Assembly (NCBI GenBank): GCA_003956705.1
Contig: QZCP01000182.1
Span: forward strand, 2,814 to 66,813
Direction of reading: 5' to 3'
DNA from: Brevipalpus yothersi
Taxonomy: Eukaryota > Arthropoda > Arachnida > Trombidiformes > Tenuipalpidae
DNA: 64,000 nt
The position numbers and the translations under genes are program-made. The notes beneath the pieces are model-generated. The model saw nothing but the letters and a program-made list of their open reading frames with translations. It ran no database searches and was not told where the DNA came from. Positions 25,732 through 38,726 of this stretch are shown one piece after another. Every line of letters begins with the position of its first letter. Position 1 is the first letter of the stretch.

Positions 25732-28700
25732 GAGCTTTTTTGATCCAGTGAAAGTTGACTAGTCGAAGTAGTAGAAGAAGAATAACACTTAAACGTCGAA
25801 TATCAGTTGTACACTATGAGCTCACTTAGGTGAGCCATTCTGGAACAATATAAGATTCAGAGTATGAGCCCACGAACAATGTGTGAAGATGGTTGAATAC
25901 TTACGAAAAGATTTGAAAGTTCTATCGATTTGGTTCATGTGTTCCAATCTTTCTTGATGTTTGTAAAAAACTATCATTATAATAATAAATGTGAGACTAC
26001 TCAAGCACTGTTTTTTAGGTGATTGTTCTCAAACTAGGAAGTGAATTTGCTCAAAGAATTTTTGCATCAATTGGAAAGATGATAAATATGACTCAATAAT
26101 AAATTCTAAAACTTTTCTCAAAAAATGTGAACCCTCAATTAGAACGCTTTTGAGTCGAGATTTCCGACATTTTGATTGCTCAAACCATGCAGCTACTGGG
26201 GTTCATCGTTCTTCTCGATTATTTATCCTAAAAATGATAGCTAATTAGCCAATCTCAAGCCTTGACCTAATTGATTCTATCATAGGAATGCTTAGTAGGT
26301 ATTGTCACTTTTGTCCGTGAACTTTTCACGTGAATCTTCACCATGAAATCTGATCGGAATCAATTATCTGAGGAGTCATAAAATCTCAGATCACATAATA
26401 ACTGCTATAATGTTCCAATGAAGTCAAAGCTATACCATTCCAAAGTTAATTTTTCATCGATGAGTGATATTCATTTCGAGTAATATGAAACTCTCCTCGA
26501 TAAGTTCTGTTAGATAATCTTGAAATGAGAGCTCTTTGATTTTATCAGTGAAACAGTCTGCTCTATTGATCCAATATCACACTCTATCATGAAATGAGAA
26601 GATTTCGTAATGAGTGTCTTTCACCTCGTTCTATTCAACTCAAATCACAATGGACTGGAGATAAAAAAATTCCAATGCTGTCTGTGCATGCATGAAAGCA
26701 TTTTCGAACTCAGTTTATAAAACAGTTATATCTTCACCTACTCTAGAGAAGTATGTAGCTATGTTTTTGATTACAAAACAAATTGCTTGCCACATCTTTT
26801 TTGAACAAATCAAAGCCCATTTGATATTTCAAACACCTTGTTGTGGTAGGAAGCTCGGACAATAAGCTTGCTTGAGTTTTTTTGATGCTGCTTTTGTATC
26901 AAATAAATTCTTCTCCATAAGAATTCTTGTAAGGTGCAAGCTTATCATCTTGTTTCTCAACATATTTCCAATTGAAACATCCTCCTATTTTCGTGATCAA
27001 ATTTCATTTTACTGATCTACTCTCACATGACATAAAAGTTACATTCTACTATTATGTTAGTACATCAAATCATAGCCTCGAATTCCATTCCTCTTACTTC
27101 TCTAATGTTGAAGATTAAAAATTCTGAAAAAAACCTTCCGGCTCTCTGTATCTGAGTATCAAAAAGACCTAGGTTTCTGTAAAAGAATTCCGAGATTCAA
27201 GTGCAGTTATTTCAGATAGATTGGATTGTATGAAAAAAAAATCTGTGTTATTCGAAATTTAGCAAGCTATCTGAGAGAGATTGCCAAATGATGCTCTCGG
27301 CTAATCTCATCTCTATTGGAGAAAAAAGAGAGACTTTTGTGAGCAATCAAGTATCGATGCATAAGCATTTCTCAATGTATATTCTTATCTGTTCATACAA
27401 TTTTTGACTCTTCCCATTCCCATGAAGAATCCTCTCCACCACAAGATAAATGGCTTCTTATGTCAAAAAGAAATTGAATTTTCTTTAACAGATCCAATTT
27501 TGACTATTTCAGCGATGAAAAACTAAGTTCATCTACCACTTGTGAAAAAAATCAAGGCAAAAGATGAGTTCAATTTGAGCTACTCAAATTTTTTTCATCT
27601 CAAAATGCATGATAGAATAAGCATTTTCTCATTATATCAAATAACTTTGATGGAATATTTTCATATAAAAAAGTGGAGAGATGATAAAATACCTCTCTTT
27701 TCTCTCTGTCAATTCATTTCGACGTGAAGGCAGATACAGAAATGTGAAACCAATTTTTAGCTTTTTTTCTTCGATTACAATTATTATTATCGATAGCCTA
27801 GCATTTCGAAATATTTTTACGAGATTGAGTTTTGTCTTTCAATACAATCTATTATTTTTAGGGAGTAAAATCTGATGAGAGGACAAGTGCAGACAGAGGA
27901 CAAGATGTGCCTTGCATACTCAAGAATTCTTTGGGGCTCAGAATGTGCCTACAATTGTTGAAGCTATCGATCATTTTATGTCTGTGTGTGTGTGTATAAG
28001 ACTTGAGCATAAAAGTATTCAGTGTCATGAATCTATTCTCAGATATCTGAACTAGAAGAATTTTGCTCATTTTTCTCAGTACACACTAACACACACGCAC
28101 ACACATAGAAGTACACTGTATACACTTACACTCGCACACACATTCAAGATCTGTATTTCTCTGTGATTGAATATCTTTGCTGATGCTGCTTCTGTTACTG
28201 AGAGAAGAATCCACTTTTGGATGTCTAGATGATTTCGACATAAGTGAAAAGTTGGGCCGATTCAATGTTGCCACTGTCAAGATATTTTGGACAAAAATAA
28301 ACACTTACAGCAGGAGAGAGAGAGAAGGTATTTGATCACAGAGAAGTTTTCTTTTTGCTTCTGTTAAGTGTTCTTCTGGATAACTTAGCTTAACTTTTCA
28401 GACAAACTTCTGCCAGTGAAAGATATAAGAATCAAAAAAAAAGATGTGACAAACTTGATATAACTTGATACTATCTGACTGTATCTGTTCTCAGAGAAAA
28501 ATTCGAGAGAGAGAGAGAGAGCACGAGAAAGAAAGGGATTGAGTTTTTCCAATGTTAATCTTGATATTGACTAGTAATTTATTCAGAAAAAAAGTCGCTT
28601 GAATCCATAAATTGCGCTTTCAATATTTATGGTCAAAAAAAATCTGACCACTGATCGGAAAATTTCTCTTCTTAACTTGCATGTGTGTGGACAGAAAATA

Positions 28701-30518
28701 AGAGGAAAAGAAAATGTTTTCCATTGAAATCGAATTTATGATGAATCTTTATCATTTCCAGATTGATATATATTTATCGGATAATGATAGGAGCAGACAA
28801 GGTGGAAGAGAAGGTCAGCCAGACCAAAAGTCAAACATCTTTGTCTAACAGCTTTTTTTCATGACAATGAATGAAGCGAAAAAAAAATTTGATAAATGAA
28901 AAATATGATAGTATATTCAGTTATGGATGCAACCCAGTTGGATATTTGAAAATTTCGATTGGATAAAAGGGAAAGAAAAGTCTGACCAAACCAGAGCAAT
29001 GCTCAAACACAGCATCCACAGGGAATGCTCCAGACATCAATGGTCAACATTTGGATCAACTTTTTTGTGTGACTGAATATTCTTTCCCAAATGTGATCCC
29101 AATGGTTATCCTCTATCGACATCTAATCATTATTCTGATGGTATTTTTTTCTCTCTCTCTCTCTTCATCTTCTTTTCCTTGGTCCCTATTCTTTAGTGGG
29201 TCCCATGTTGACTTGAGTTCCTTTGCCGATGGAGTGTTTCAAGATGACCAGAAGGATATTTGATGCCAATTCTGGGTCCGTATACACAAGGCAAACATGA
29301 ATAAGATGAGTTGGGAAAAGAATGAAGTCTACGATAAAAAGGAGAAAAAGGAATACACAATGAGCATCTTCCTCTCTACATATCTCGATGTATGTATGTA
29401 GCAAAGCATGACGAAATGATGATGTCTTACTCTATTCAAAGTTTCATTCATCATGTATTAACCCCTTTCTGATGCTGTACACAGCCTAACTGATCAGCAT
29501 TATGATTATCGTCTCTATTCCTTTTTTCGTCTCTATTTTCACTCACTTGTATTCTATGATATATAATATTGAATGCATAGCTACACACTCATTGATTATT
29601 GGTCATTTAATCACTTTTTCATGTGTGTGAGTTTATTAATTCACTCAATAGGAATATATTGGGATGAGCTAGAAAGAGAAGAAAAAGAAGAAAAAGAAGA
29701 ATAGTTCACACTAATATTCAAATTAACCCGGAAGTTTGATAAATTTGCTCTACTTTGTGATAAGATTATCAACTTTTATCATCAGTCTCTTTTCTGGACA
29801 TTACTGATGGAAATTGAATCCAAAAATGCTCGATTTTGGCTGATCCAATGTTTTATATTCAATATTTTTTTTACATCGGCCATTTACCTTCTTATTTGGG
29901 GCAATTGATAGAGAACTCACTTGGAAGAAGAACGAATTAAAGCTAAAATTGAAGATGATTTTATGAGGCATCAGAAACGATACAGAGTTTCCAAAATGTG
30001 ACCATAAAACGGATCAAACATTCAGCCCAGTAAAATAGTAATATAAATAAATACGCTATTTGAAGTGTTTTTTTGAACAAGCCAAGAATTCAATAATCTC
30101 AAGCATGATAGTCTTTCGAAAAATCGAATCAACTGATGCTATCCCTGCAAAAACAAAATCAAATACAATTGATATCAATTTAGTAGTTTATTCTTATGAA
30201 TAGCCGATAAAGAAAGATAAAGTTCTAAACTTTGCTCATATTAGATTTGAAATACCAGTAGCACGATTGATCCTTCAATTTAAGCGTTCATGTGCAATGA
30301 ATCATATTCTATGAATCAAGAGGATATTCACTTTCGTTTATTCCCAAATGCGTTTCATTCAGTTCTCTCAGACCTATCATCAACCATGTATATCCAAAAG
30401 GCTGACTTACTTCTCATTGAATCGGTTGATGTATTGTTAGTAACCAAGAGAGAAGAGAAAAAGCAAAATTAATATCTTTCGATGATGAGATTGAGATTTT
30501 CTACAGCCATTTACATCA

Positions 30519-30590
30519 AGATTGGTGCATACATTGGCGATAAGATAGTATTGACTATTATTCTTATCGTACCAATGTTTGTGCCAATCT
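30519..30590. repeat. Small imperfect foldback element
   Basis: The left arm (30519-30544) contains GATTGGTGCATACATTGG then CGATAAG. The right arm (30563-30590) is its imperfect inverse, with an 18-nt loop. The inner CATTGGCGATAAG also occurs in the foldback at 40,477, so the two look like members of one family. Confidence 0.6.
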
Positions 30591-30627
30591 CATAGCAATC
30601 TGACCAATCAAAATTCTTAAACACGTA

Positions 30628-30937
30628 CAGGGTGGGCCAAAAGTTTCTCGTCCTGGTAAAATTGAGTTGGAAGCCGATATTTTTTGGCCACGAGATAAAA
30701 CTATTCGATAATTTTTGACCTACCTATCTCCCCAGAAAAGTCTCATTGAATCGTTATATCATCAATAATCATGAATTTAATCAGGTTTTCACCATGATAG
30801 ATGAAAATTTTCGAAACAATCAGACTTTTCTGGGGAGATAGGTAGGTCAAAAATTATCGAATAGTTTTATCTCGTGGCCAAAAAATATCGGCTTCCAACT
30901 CAATTTTATCAGGACGAGAAACTTTTGGCCCACCCTG
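30628..30937. mobile_element. Mariner-like MITE with long terminal inverted repeats
   Basis: The two ends are inverted copies of each other over about 117 bp with a single mismatch (position 29 of each arm). Both tips read CAGGGTGGGCCAAAAG and are bordered by TA (30626-30627 and 30938-30939), the target duplication of Tc1/mariner elements. The roughly 75-bp centre has no coding capacity, so this is a non-autonomous element that would need a transposase from elsewhere. The near identity of the arms suggests a fairly recent insertion or strong constraint on the hairpin. Confidence 0.88.
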
Positions 30938-32962
30938 TATTTCAAAATACTAGATTAGGACCTGCTAGAAATGATGAATAACAGTTTTCTCCTGGCTAAG
31001 TATCAGAATGAGATATTCTATCCTAATTTTTATCACACTCATCATATCCGTTATTCTAGACCCATTCAGAGTATTGCTTCATCACATTGTGTCTCTTAAA
31101 TATCTAGAGGCCTCAAGTTGTGATGTGGATCATCCAAAAGATGGCTCAAAACACTAGGTCAACTCAAATTCATTTAACCAGAAATACTGTGAATAAAAGT
31201 CATTCTGGGTCATGAATCTTATCTCTTCACTGAGAGAATGATGAAAGGGAAAGATGAAAAATCCGGAAATCGAGTGAGAAGAAAAATGCACTCAAATTGA
31301 TGGCCCATTTACTCTTGACATAGGCCCAAATCTTTTCATGAAGTGTAGAGTATTGCCGAAAAAAAGAGCTCAAAAAATGCAGACAATTCAACATATTGTG
31401 CAGCTTTTTGATGTGATTTGTGGAAAGTTTTCCTTCTTTTCTCTTTCTCTATCTTCTCTTTTCATTTCTTGTCCAATCATCTCTACGTAAATCAATTTGT
31501 CTTAGTTCTTCCATATTTTTCATGTTTCTATCCCAAAGTTTTGTTCCTCTTGTGTTCCTTTGCTGAGAATCTTTTGAGCTTCCATTTTCTATAAGATCCA
31601 CTTTTACCGCCAAAAATGCATATACTTTCTCTCTCTCTCTCTTCATTTGGATGCAGATTTCGAAGAAGATTCTCATCATTTCACCAGAGCATATAGTGGA
31701 GCATTCTTTCCGTTGACGATTATCGGATTCCCTTGGGTTGCATGTCACCACAAAAAGGTTCTCATTCTTCTCCCCCAAACTCTAATGACAATCTGATGCA
31801 CTATGATAGCCGATCAATCAATATGTATTTCCCATTATATAAGCTCACAGTCTACAGTAGTAGTCTGGAGATTGGGTCGAGAGAGTGGAGGAGAAAAATG
31901 AGTATCTCAAGAGGTTTTCAGGATTTCGAACTTGTCAAATCAAGAAGAATATTGTCTGAACCGCAGCTTAAACCAATATTTATACATGTATGTCACGGAA
32001 GTCTCTTGATATTCATCTGATAGTATTTGTCAGACTAAATCCCCTCCTCTAATACGTAAACCTTTGTTTATCATGATGACCATGAAACTAATCAATTCTT
32101 TCATTTACAAAAATGAAGTAGTATTAATAGTAGTGGAAGCGAATGATTAAAGAGGAGAAAAATGCTTGGAATTCTCTTGCCCCACCATGAGGTCAAGAGA
32201 TTGGACATTTATGCGCAATAATTTTGTTACAATATTTTTAGTCATTTCCTCTTTTATTCCACAGATGAGCAACATTAATGGGAGATTTACGAGGGCTCTA
32301 TGCTCAAATAGAACCTATGAAATCTTTCAACAAAATTATGAGCTCATCTTCCGCTGTTTGGTGGTAAAAATTTGAATCAATGTGATCATTTTCAGCGCCA
32401 TGATTCCCATTCACTTCTGGGACAGATAGTTGGTTCAATGACTCCCTTGTGATCAGTTTTATTTTTTTCCATCAAGAACTTTGATTTGATTGTTCATCTG
32501 TTATTCAATACAGCCATTCAGTACAATGAATGTTCATAAACATTGAGAGAAAGATGAAAAAAGGAATCATAGAAAATAGTTGTAATTAATTGTAACCAAA
32601 GTCAGATGAGAACCTTTGTGTGTGTGCGTAAGTTTTTCAGTATCATTCTAAATATAAGTACACACAGATACAATATACTATCGATCAATTTTCACATCTC
32701 ACTATGTGTCTTCTTGCTAGGCTCCTCTTGTTAGACATCCTCCTCCAGAAGGAATCCGATTGCTTTTCCTAGAGTATTCTTGTCTCTGGTATTCTCTCGT
32801 TGCCACACGAAAGGCCTGTAAGTTAAAGCTGAGAGTCAAAACATGGAGAAAGAAGTTCAAGCGATTCACTTGTATCCATCGAAGCAGAGAGAAAGAGAGA
32901 GAGAGAGAGAGAAAGAAATGAACGGGAAACATGGAAGCAAGGAGATTCTCGAATGAAAATGA

Positions 32963-32966
<4 letters not shown>

Positions 32967-33016
<50 letters not shown>
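32967..33016. repeat. (GA)n microsatellite
   Basis: A pure GA array of 25 units, with a CT array in opposite orientation 350 bp to the right. Confidence 0.95.
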
Positions 33017-33020
<4 letters not shown>

Positions 33021-33199
33021 AAAAAAAATATGGGATAAAATAAGATAGAATGAGATCAATTGGATTCCCTCTCCTCAAGAGGAATTCTAAGGCAAAATCA
33101 GTGTCTGTAGCAAGTCTTCTCCCACTTACTTGATATATCCTTGATTCTCTTTCTTTCTTTCTTTCTCCATGATTCTTTGATAATAATAAATATGTTACA

Positions 33200-33258
33200 G
33201 AGAAGCGCTTTCATGGTGTTCTTTTTCGTTTACTTGTTCGTGGGCTACCTGATAGGAT
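33200..33258 (+). other. Possible exon encoding a membrane segment
   Basis: A plausible acceptor (GTTACAG, ending at about 33,199) and donor (GTATGC, from about 33,259) bracket an open stretch reading RSAFMVFFFVYLFVGYLIG. That would make a good transmembrane helix. No neighbouring exon joins in phase: the candidate at about 32,721-32,818 gives a stop on joining. I assign no family. Confidence 0.15.
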
Positions 33259-33366
33259 GGTATGCTCTGGAGATACAAGAAAAGATTATCTGGATGCCAA
33301 CCATTGGAACATTCAAGATTATCGGCTGACTGGCAATTTGATCATTTGGTGAGACAATGACCATTG

Positions 33367-33370
<4 letters not shown>

Positions 33371-33407
<37 letters not shown>
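33371..33407. repeat. (TC)n microsatellite
   Basis: A pure TC array of about 37 nt. Confidence 0.93.
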
Positions 33408-33410
<3 letters not shown>

Positions 33411-36400
33411 GGCTTAATATTGTCATTGAATAATATTTGATTGAGTTCATGAACTTTTTTCGAGCATCAGTTGATCAACTTCAAGAAAAATTTGCTAGGA
33501 CAAGACCCACAAAAAGATATCACCTTGACTCTTTAACGTTATTTCAGAAAATATGATCATAAGAAATCATGTTTTCTTAACTCAAATGATCATCATTCTC
33601 ATTCATTTTCCCTTTCATCTTTTTTCCATCGCTTTTTGATGATCAAGAAAACCCCAAAAGAAACTATCTTTGATCATCTCGTGATTTATGACCTTCCACA
33701 ATCAGATACAATTTCTTGGACAAGAGATTGCATAAGATGATGATGAAGATGAGATCTGATTTCGTTGATAGTTAGTTGATTGTTTGTGGTTCTTGGTGGG
33801 GTATATATGAATGACTGGCTGGGATCATGATACTTGGTTCCAAGTATTCATTTCATGCTCATGATGCAAACAAAAGATTTTCATTAATCATGATGCAAGC
33901 AAACACCAACCAGTCCAATGATTGGAGCCAATATTTTGTATCATCTCGGCAAGAAGGTTGATAAAAAGAGCAGAAAGAGAGAGGAATAATTTATACACAT
34001 TGAATGTAACATTATTGGAGTGAATGAAAATTCTGATTGCTGAATGGTTGTTGAATGTCAAGTATTCACAAACTTGATGAAATGAATTCTCGGATGTTCT
34101 CGGATGATCAATACTATTCTCACGATTTTCTCCAACAACTAGTAAAGAATAGTGACTGATTTGATCAGGTGAAAAAAGTTCAAAGATTTGATTCCTGTAT
34201 TGAAGCACAATAAGAAAGTGTCCAACAACAATAATAACGGAAGGAAAAGAATAAAACTTGTACAAAGAGTGAAGAATGAAAGGCGAGAAAAAAGTATATT
34301 TATAAATATACAGTTTGATCACGTATATGTAGTAGTAGAAGTGATAAGATTTTCATTGGTCTCATGTTTATCATCTTGTATGATCATGTCTTCTCTAGAC
34401 TGAACGTGGAATGATTCCTTTCTTCAACACCCAATAGTGGTCGTCATACCAAATGGTCGGTGTGTTTTTTCTCTCTTCCTTATTTGAGATCACAAGAGTA
34501 ATAATACCAGAAAGAAAAGTTCAACCAAAGGCAAAAATTTTCTCCAGAGACATTTTTGATCACAACGAAAAGTAAATACAACCTCGAAGAGCATCAAGAG
34601 AATATACATTCGAAAACTCTCAAAACTCTCATTTATAGTAGACAAGAATTGTGGTGTCCTACTGTAACTGGGGAAAGATCACACACATACACACCGAACA
34701 CTCATTGTTTCATCACTCAGGAGACTAGTTTTTTGGGGAGCTTTACAATACAGATTGATTGTAGGAAAGAATATAAAAAAACCTCAGCAATATACCAGTG
34801 AAAAAAGAGGCATTATTTTTCACAGTTGGAAGTTGGGAAGTAGAAAAGAATGATCAAAGAATAACGTTTGAGCATTCTGAGCATTGTTCACTCTCATTAC
34901 TTAACTCTTATCGGTGCTGTTATGCTTGATGCCAGTTCCTTGGACTTGAAAATTTTATTGTATATTTATCTGTCTATTGCTTTTTCCACGAATGCCTTTC
35001 TACTCCTACATCCTCAATAAAATCTCAGGTAGCAAAAATAGTTAGAGAAACAAGATTTTCTAGTTCATTCTCAAGAAGCTATCGATGATGCAAGAGAATA
35101 GAGTAAAGATAAGTATTGGTAGTAGGAGTTGCCAAGTGATAAAGCTTGATAAAATTCTAAGAAATTTATTCTTGACTCTTTGGGTGCAATCAAAGCTTAT
35201 TGAGATAGAAAATAGTGAATTCTGATTGTATCTTGTGAATTTTGTGATCAACATCATCGGTATTTTGATGATGCATATTAGATTCCTCTCTTGGGTACAT
35301 CTTATGATTTTCAGCTTGAGATTATTTATTCAGTGTTTTATCAGAATTTCTCCAATGGTTACGATTTGATCAACCAGTTTAAGTCTCTCTATCAATTCCT
35401 AATTCCACCTCATAACAACTTTATCCTCTCTATCAACTGAAAAATAGATAAGTTAATAGAGAAATTTGATTTCATAAGGAGAACCTAAACTTGTAAAAAA
35501 GAAACCCTGTTCAAATCCAGTTTCTGAACTCTCAATATCGATGTGAAAATAGGAATCCAACGATGGAGAGAGAGAGATATCATTATTATCAGAGTATTAT
35601 TTTTTGAAACTTAGGCCATTATTCGAAGAAATATCTTTCTACTAGCCTTTCTCTTTCTATCTCAGATCTAGAGTATTAAAACTTTACAGATAAACTGATT
35701 ACTGGACAATTCGACAGTTTTTTTGCTATTTTGTGTTCACCTTTATCAGAGTGTAACACCTATCTAACAGTTTATGAACAGACAATCGATTGAATCGGAT
35801 AAACTTCATCATTGACAATGTGAGAATTGAGTGTTTCTAATGATCAAATAGAACCAATTTTGAAGAGAGTCTACTGTATGCTTAAAGAAGGTGAAACTTT
35901 TTCTCGTCTAATTTGAGCTGATTTTTTTCTCATTAGAGTTAGAAATTGTTCTAATCATCATGCAGTTTTGTTGAAGATTCTGTTTTGAGCTCAAAAAACT
36001 GAACAAAGATAAAATTTTCCTATAACATAGGTAGCAAAGTTGTGGAAAAAAATTATCTGTTGATTCCAGTCGAGACAGAATGCTCTCTTCTTTTGTTTAT
36101 TCAAATCTTCACCTACAGAAGATTAGAAGTAATCTTATCAAGAGAGGTATTTTGTTTTCACTTCCGTTACTGGAGATAAACTCTATTTACAGAGGTTTTT
36201 ATACTCTTATTTACTGACGAAATAAGTAACGTTGCATATCTTCATTGGAAAAAACTAAGAAAGAGAGAAAAACAAAAAGCTTTTAGTCATGGTATTTTCT
36301 GGAAAGATCTATCGGCCACCAGCGTAAGCTGTTCTTATTCTATCGGAAGAGAATCTTGAAATTCCTGAATAGATGAAAGACAACTAAGAGAATTTGCAAC

Positions 36401-38726
36401 ATTTCGAATCAGTTTATCACCCGGGTGACATTATTGCAACATGCAACATATATTATTTTTCACAAGCAGCAGCAGTAGCAACAACAATCATTTTACTTTT
36501 GTATAGTGCCTTAAGAGGCGAAAGTTTTTTTCATCATCAATTTAATCCGAAATCACGTTATATCTCATCCAGATCATTTTGACCCAGTATTGTGTATTCC
36601 ATGGACTTTTCTGCTTTGGGTCAATATTCAGCCAACCGCTGCCAAAGTCAAAGGACAGAAACACTTCAACTTTCACATCCATTCAATCCACCAAGAATGG
36701 TTACAGAATGTGTTATGTATGGATACTTTGCCTTTGCGATTCCATTAAAGAAATGAGTGACACTAGCAAAAAGAGGAGAAAAGAAATAAGAACCTCTCCA
36801 AGATGAACTCAAGATTCCCCAGTATCAAGCTTCTCCAGCTGGTTAGTTGAAAAAAGTAGATTATTGATTGTCAGAATTGGACGGGTCAACAATACCAAGA
36901 GTAAGCACAATGTCACATGAAATGCCTCATTTTGAGGTCAAGTTTGACAAACATGTGGCACACTTTGGCTAACATGAGCTCTTGTACTCATAAATTTTGC
37001 TGAAAACATTTCGTGGAAATGATTGTTGTTAGCACTTTTCGAAAGCTATTGAAAATATTTTCCACTTTATCATACTGATAATAACGTCAAGTGACAAAAT
37101 AAAGTCATTCAATCGAACAGAAACACTTAAATTTTTTACCTTACTCTTGACCACATGAACAGGGTTTGTTGAACTTTTATGCAAATAATAATAATAAGAT
37201 CTGAAATGTTAATTGGTCGATAATACAGATGTCTAATATGGTTAGCTCATTGGGTTACTGTACGTAATGAAGAATGCTATACTTAGATTTGTGAAGGTTG
37301 TAGAATTATCAAGAGTCATTGGTAGAGCTTTCAATAATCCTGATACAATTTTTCATGGACTAATGGATAAAATTATCTCATCAGTAGTATTTTATTCGTT
37401 TCTTGGAGTATTTGGGACGAGAACTTGATTTCCCTTAACTTCCTTCACAGAATAAGATGACTATTTCCTATGGAATTTTCATATTTTTTGATGGTTCATA
37501 TGGTTGATATAATTATGCTCCCAACAATTGCTAATACTACCAGGAACCTTTAAATGATCTCGATGAACTTCATCAGCATTTCTAAGACTTTCAGTTTGCT
37601 TTGAATTACTTGTGTCGGCATGCACAGAGGATGAGCATCCTATCACAATGCCTAAGAATATGTCGAGCATAAAAAATAAGATCTAGTGAGCTTTATCGTA
37701 TTCTGTTTCAACATTTTTAGTCTCATATCTAGCAGCCTTTCATTTCTCAGAGGTATTCTCAATGTTCTAACTGAGGTATACATGACTCAAAATCAGCCCT
37801 GCATGAGTTTGAATCTTTTTCTCCTCTCTCTGAATTACTTTGAAAATCATAACACACTACAGTACTTTCCAGCAGGAGAGAGAAGAATATTTTCCATATT
37901 TTGAACGATTCTCAAACAACTGTGTGCACTGTTCCCAAAGAGGCCACAAATCTGATTTTATGGCTCATGCTGGCCATTTTAGGATATGAATTTTGAAACC
38001 TTCTAGGCAAATCTAACGAATATGAGCCAAATAATCACACTCGAAGTAACTCTATCATATGAGTATACTGTTAAAATATGAGCACAAACACATAATTCTG
38101 ACAAACATAAGTATACTGTGTGTACTCCTCTTCACTCGTCCCAGCCATGCGCCAGGCTGGAGAGAATCCTTCCAGAGAAGAATCTGTCGGAGTGAGGCAA
38201 ACACTTTTTCCTACGGAATACTTTAACTTGATACTTGCTTGTGTGCGTGAGTTTTGTCCTGAAAGTGACCATTTTTTCTATGTTATTCTTGTTCTCACAC
38301 GGCTGATGGTGTTTGTTTTCTTTAGCCCACTAAATCTTATCACTTGTAATAGACAAGAATATACAGTGGTCTAGTTTGTCTTAGTTTATTCTCTCTCTCC
38401 TTTTTCTGACCACTTGAGTATCCGCTTGAAGAGCTGTAGCCAGTGTCAAATGGATCTATCTGATAATACAAGACAATGAGTTGATCTAATGGGCCACTAG
38501 ATCTATACACAAATAAATGTTTATTTGTTCCTCTTGTGGTGTGTATATCAGTAACTTTCCTTGTGAACATCGGGCAAGTAAGCTGTGAAAAGATTAGCCA
38601 CTTTTTTTTGGTGGAAGAGGAGAGAGAAAAGATTTCCAAGGATATAATGTGTGTTGGTCATTTTCGGAATCAACCTGAACTACAGTGAATAACTTTTTCG
38701 TTACATTACTTCCTCTGATCGGCTCA

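Larger units (their letters stand above)
25732..38726. other. 13-kb interval without a convincing gene
   Basis: AT-rich sequence between the proline-rich protein gene and CNGA. Microsatellites are much sparser here than in the first 21 kb. It holds a 310-bp MITE, a small foldback element and a few arrays near 33 kb. Open frames are short and carry no recognisable motif, apart from one possible membrane-segment exon at 33,200-33,258. Confidence 0.65.

Noticed and set aside
30628..30937. Remnant transposase inside the MITE
   Set aside because: The centre is only about 75 bp and has no open frame resembling a DDE enzyme.
32721..32818. Splice-bordered open stretch before the possible membrane exon
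   Set aside because: Joining it to the exon at 33,200 creates a stop codon, and the peptide matches no family I know.
35480..35550. GTTCAAATCC string like a tRNA T-arm
   Set aside because: No matching acceptor stem, D-arm or anticodon arm can be placed around it.
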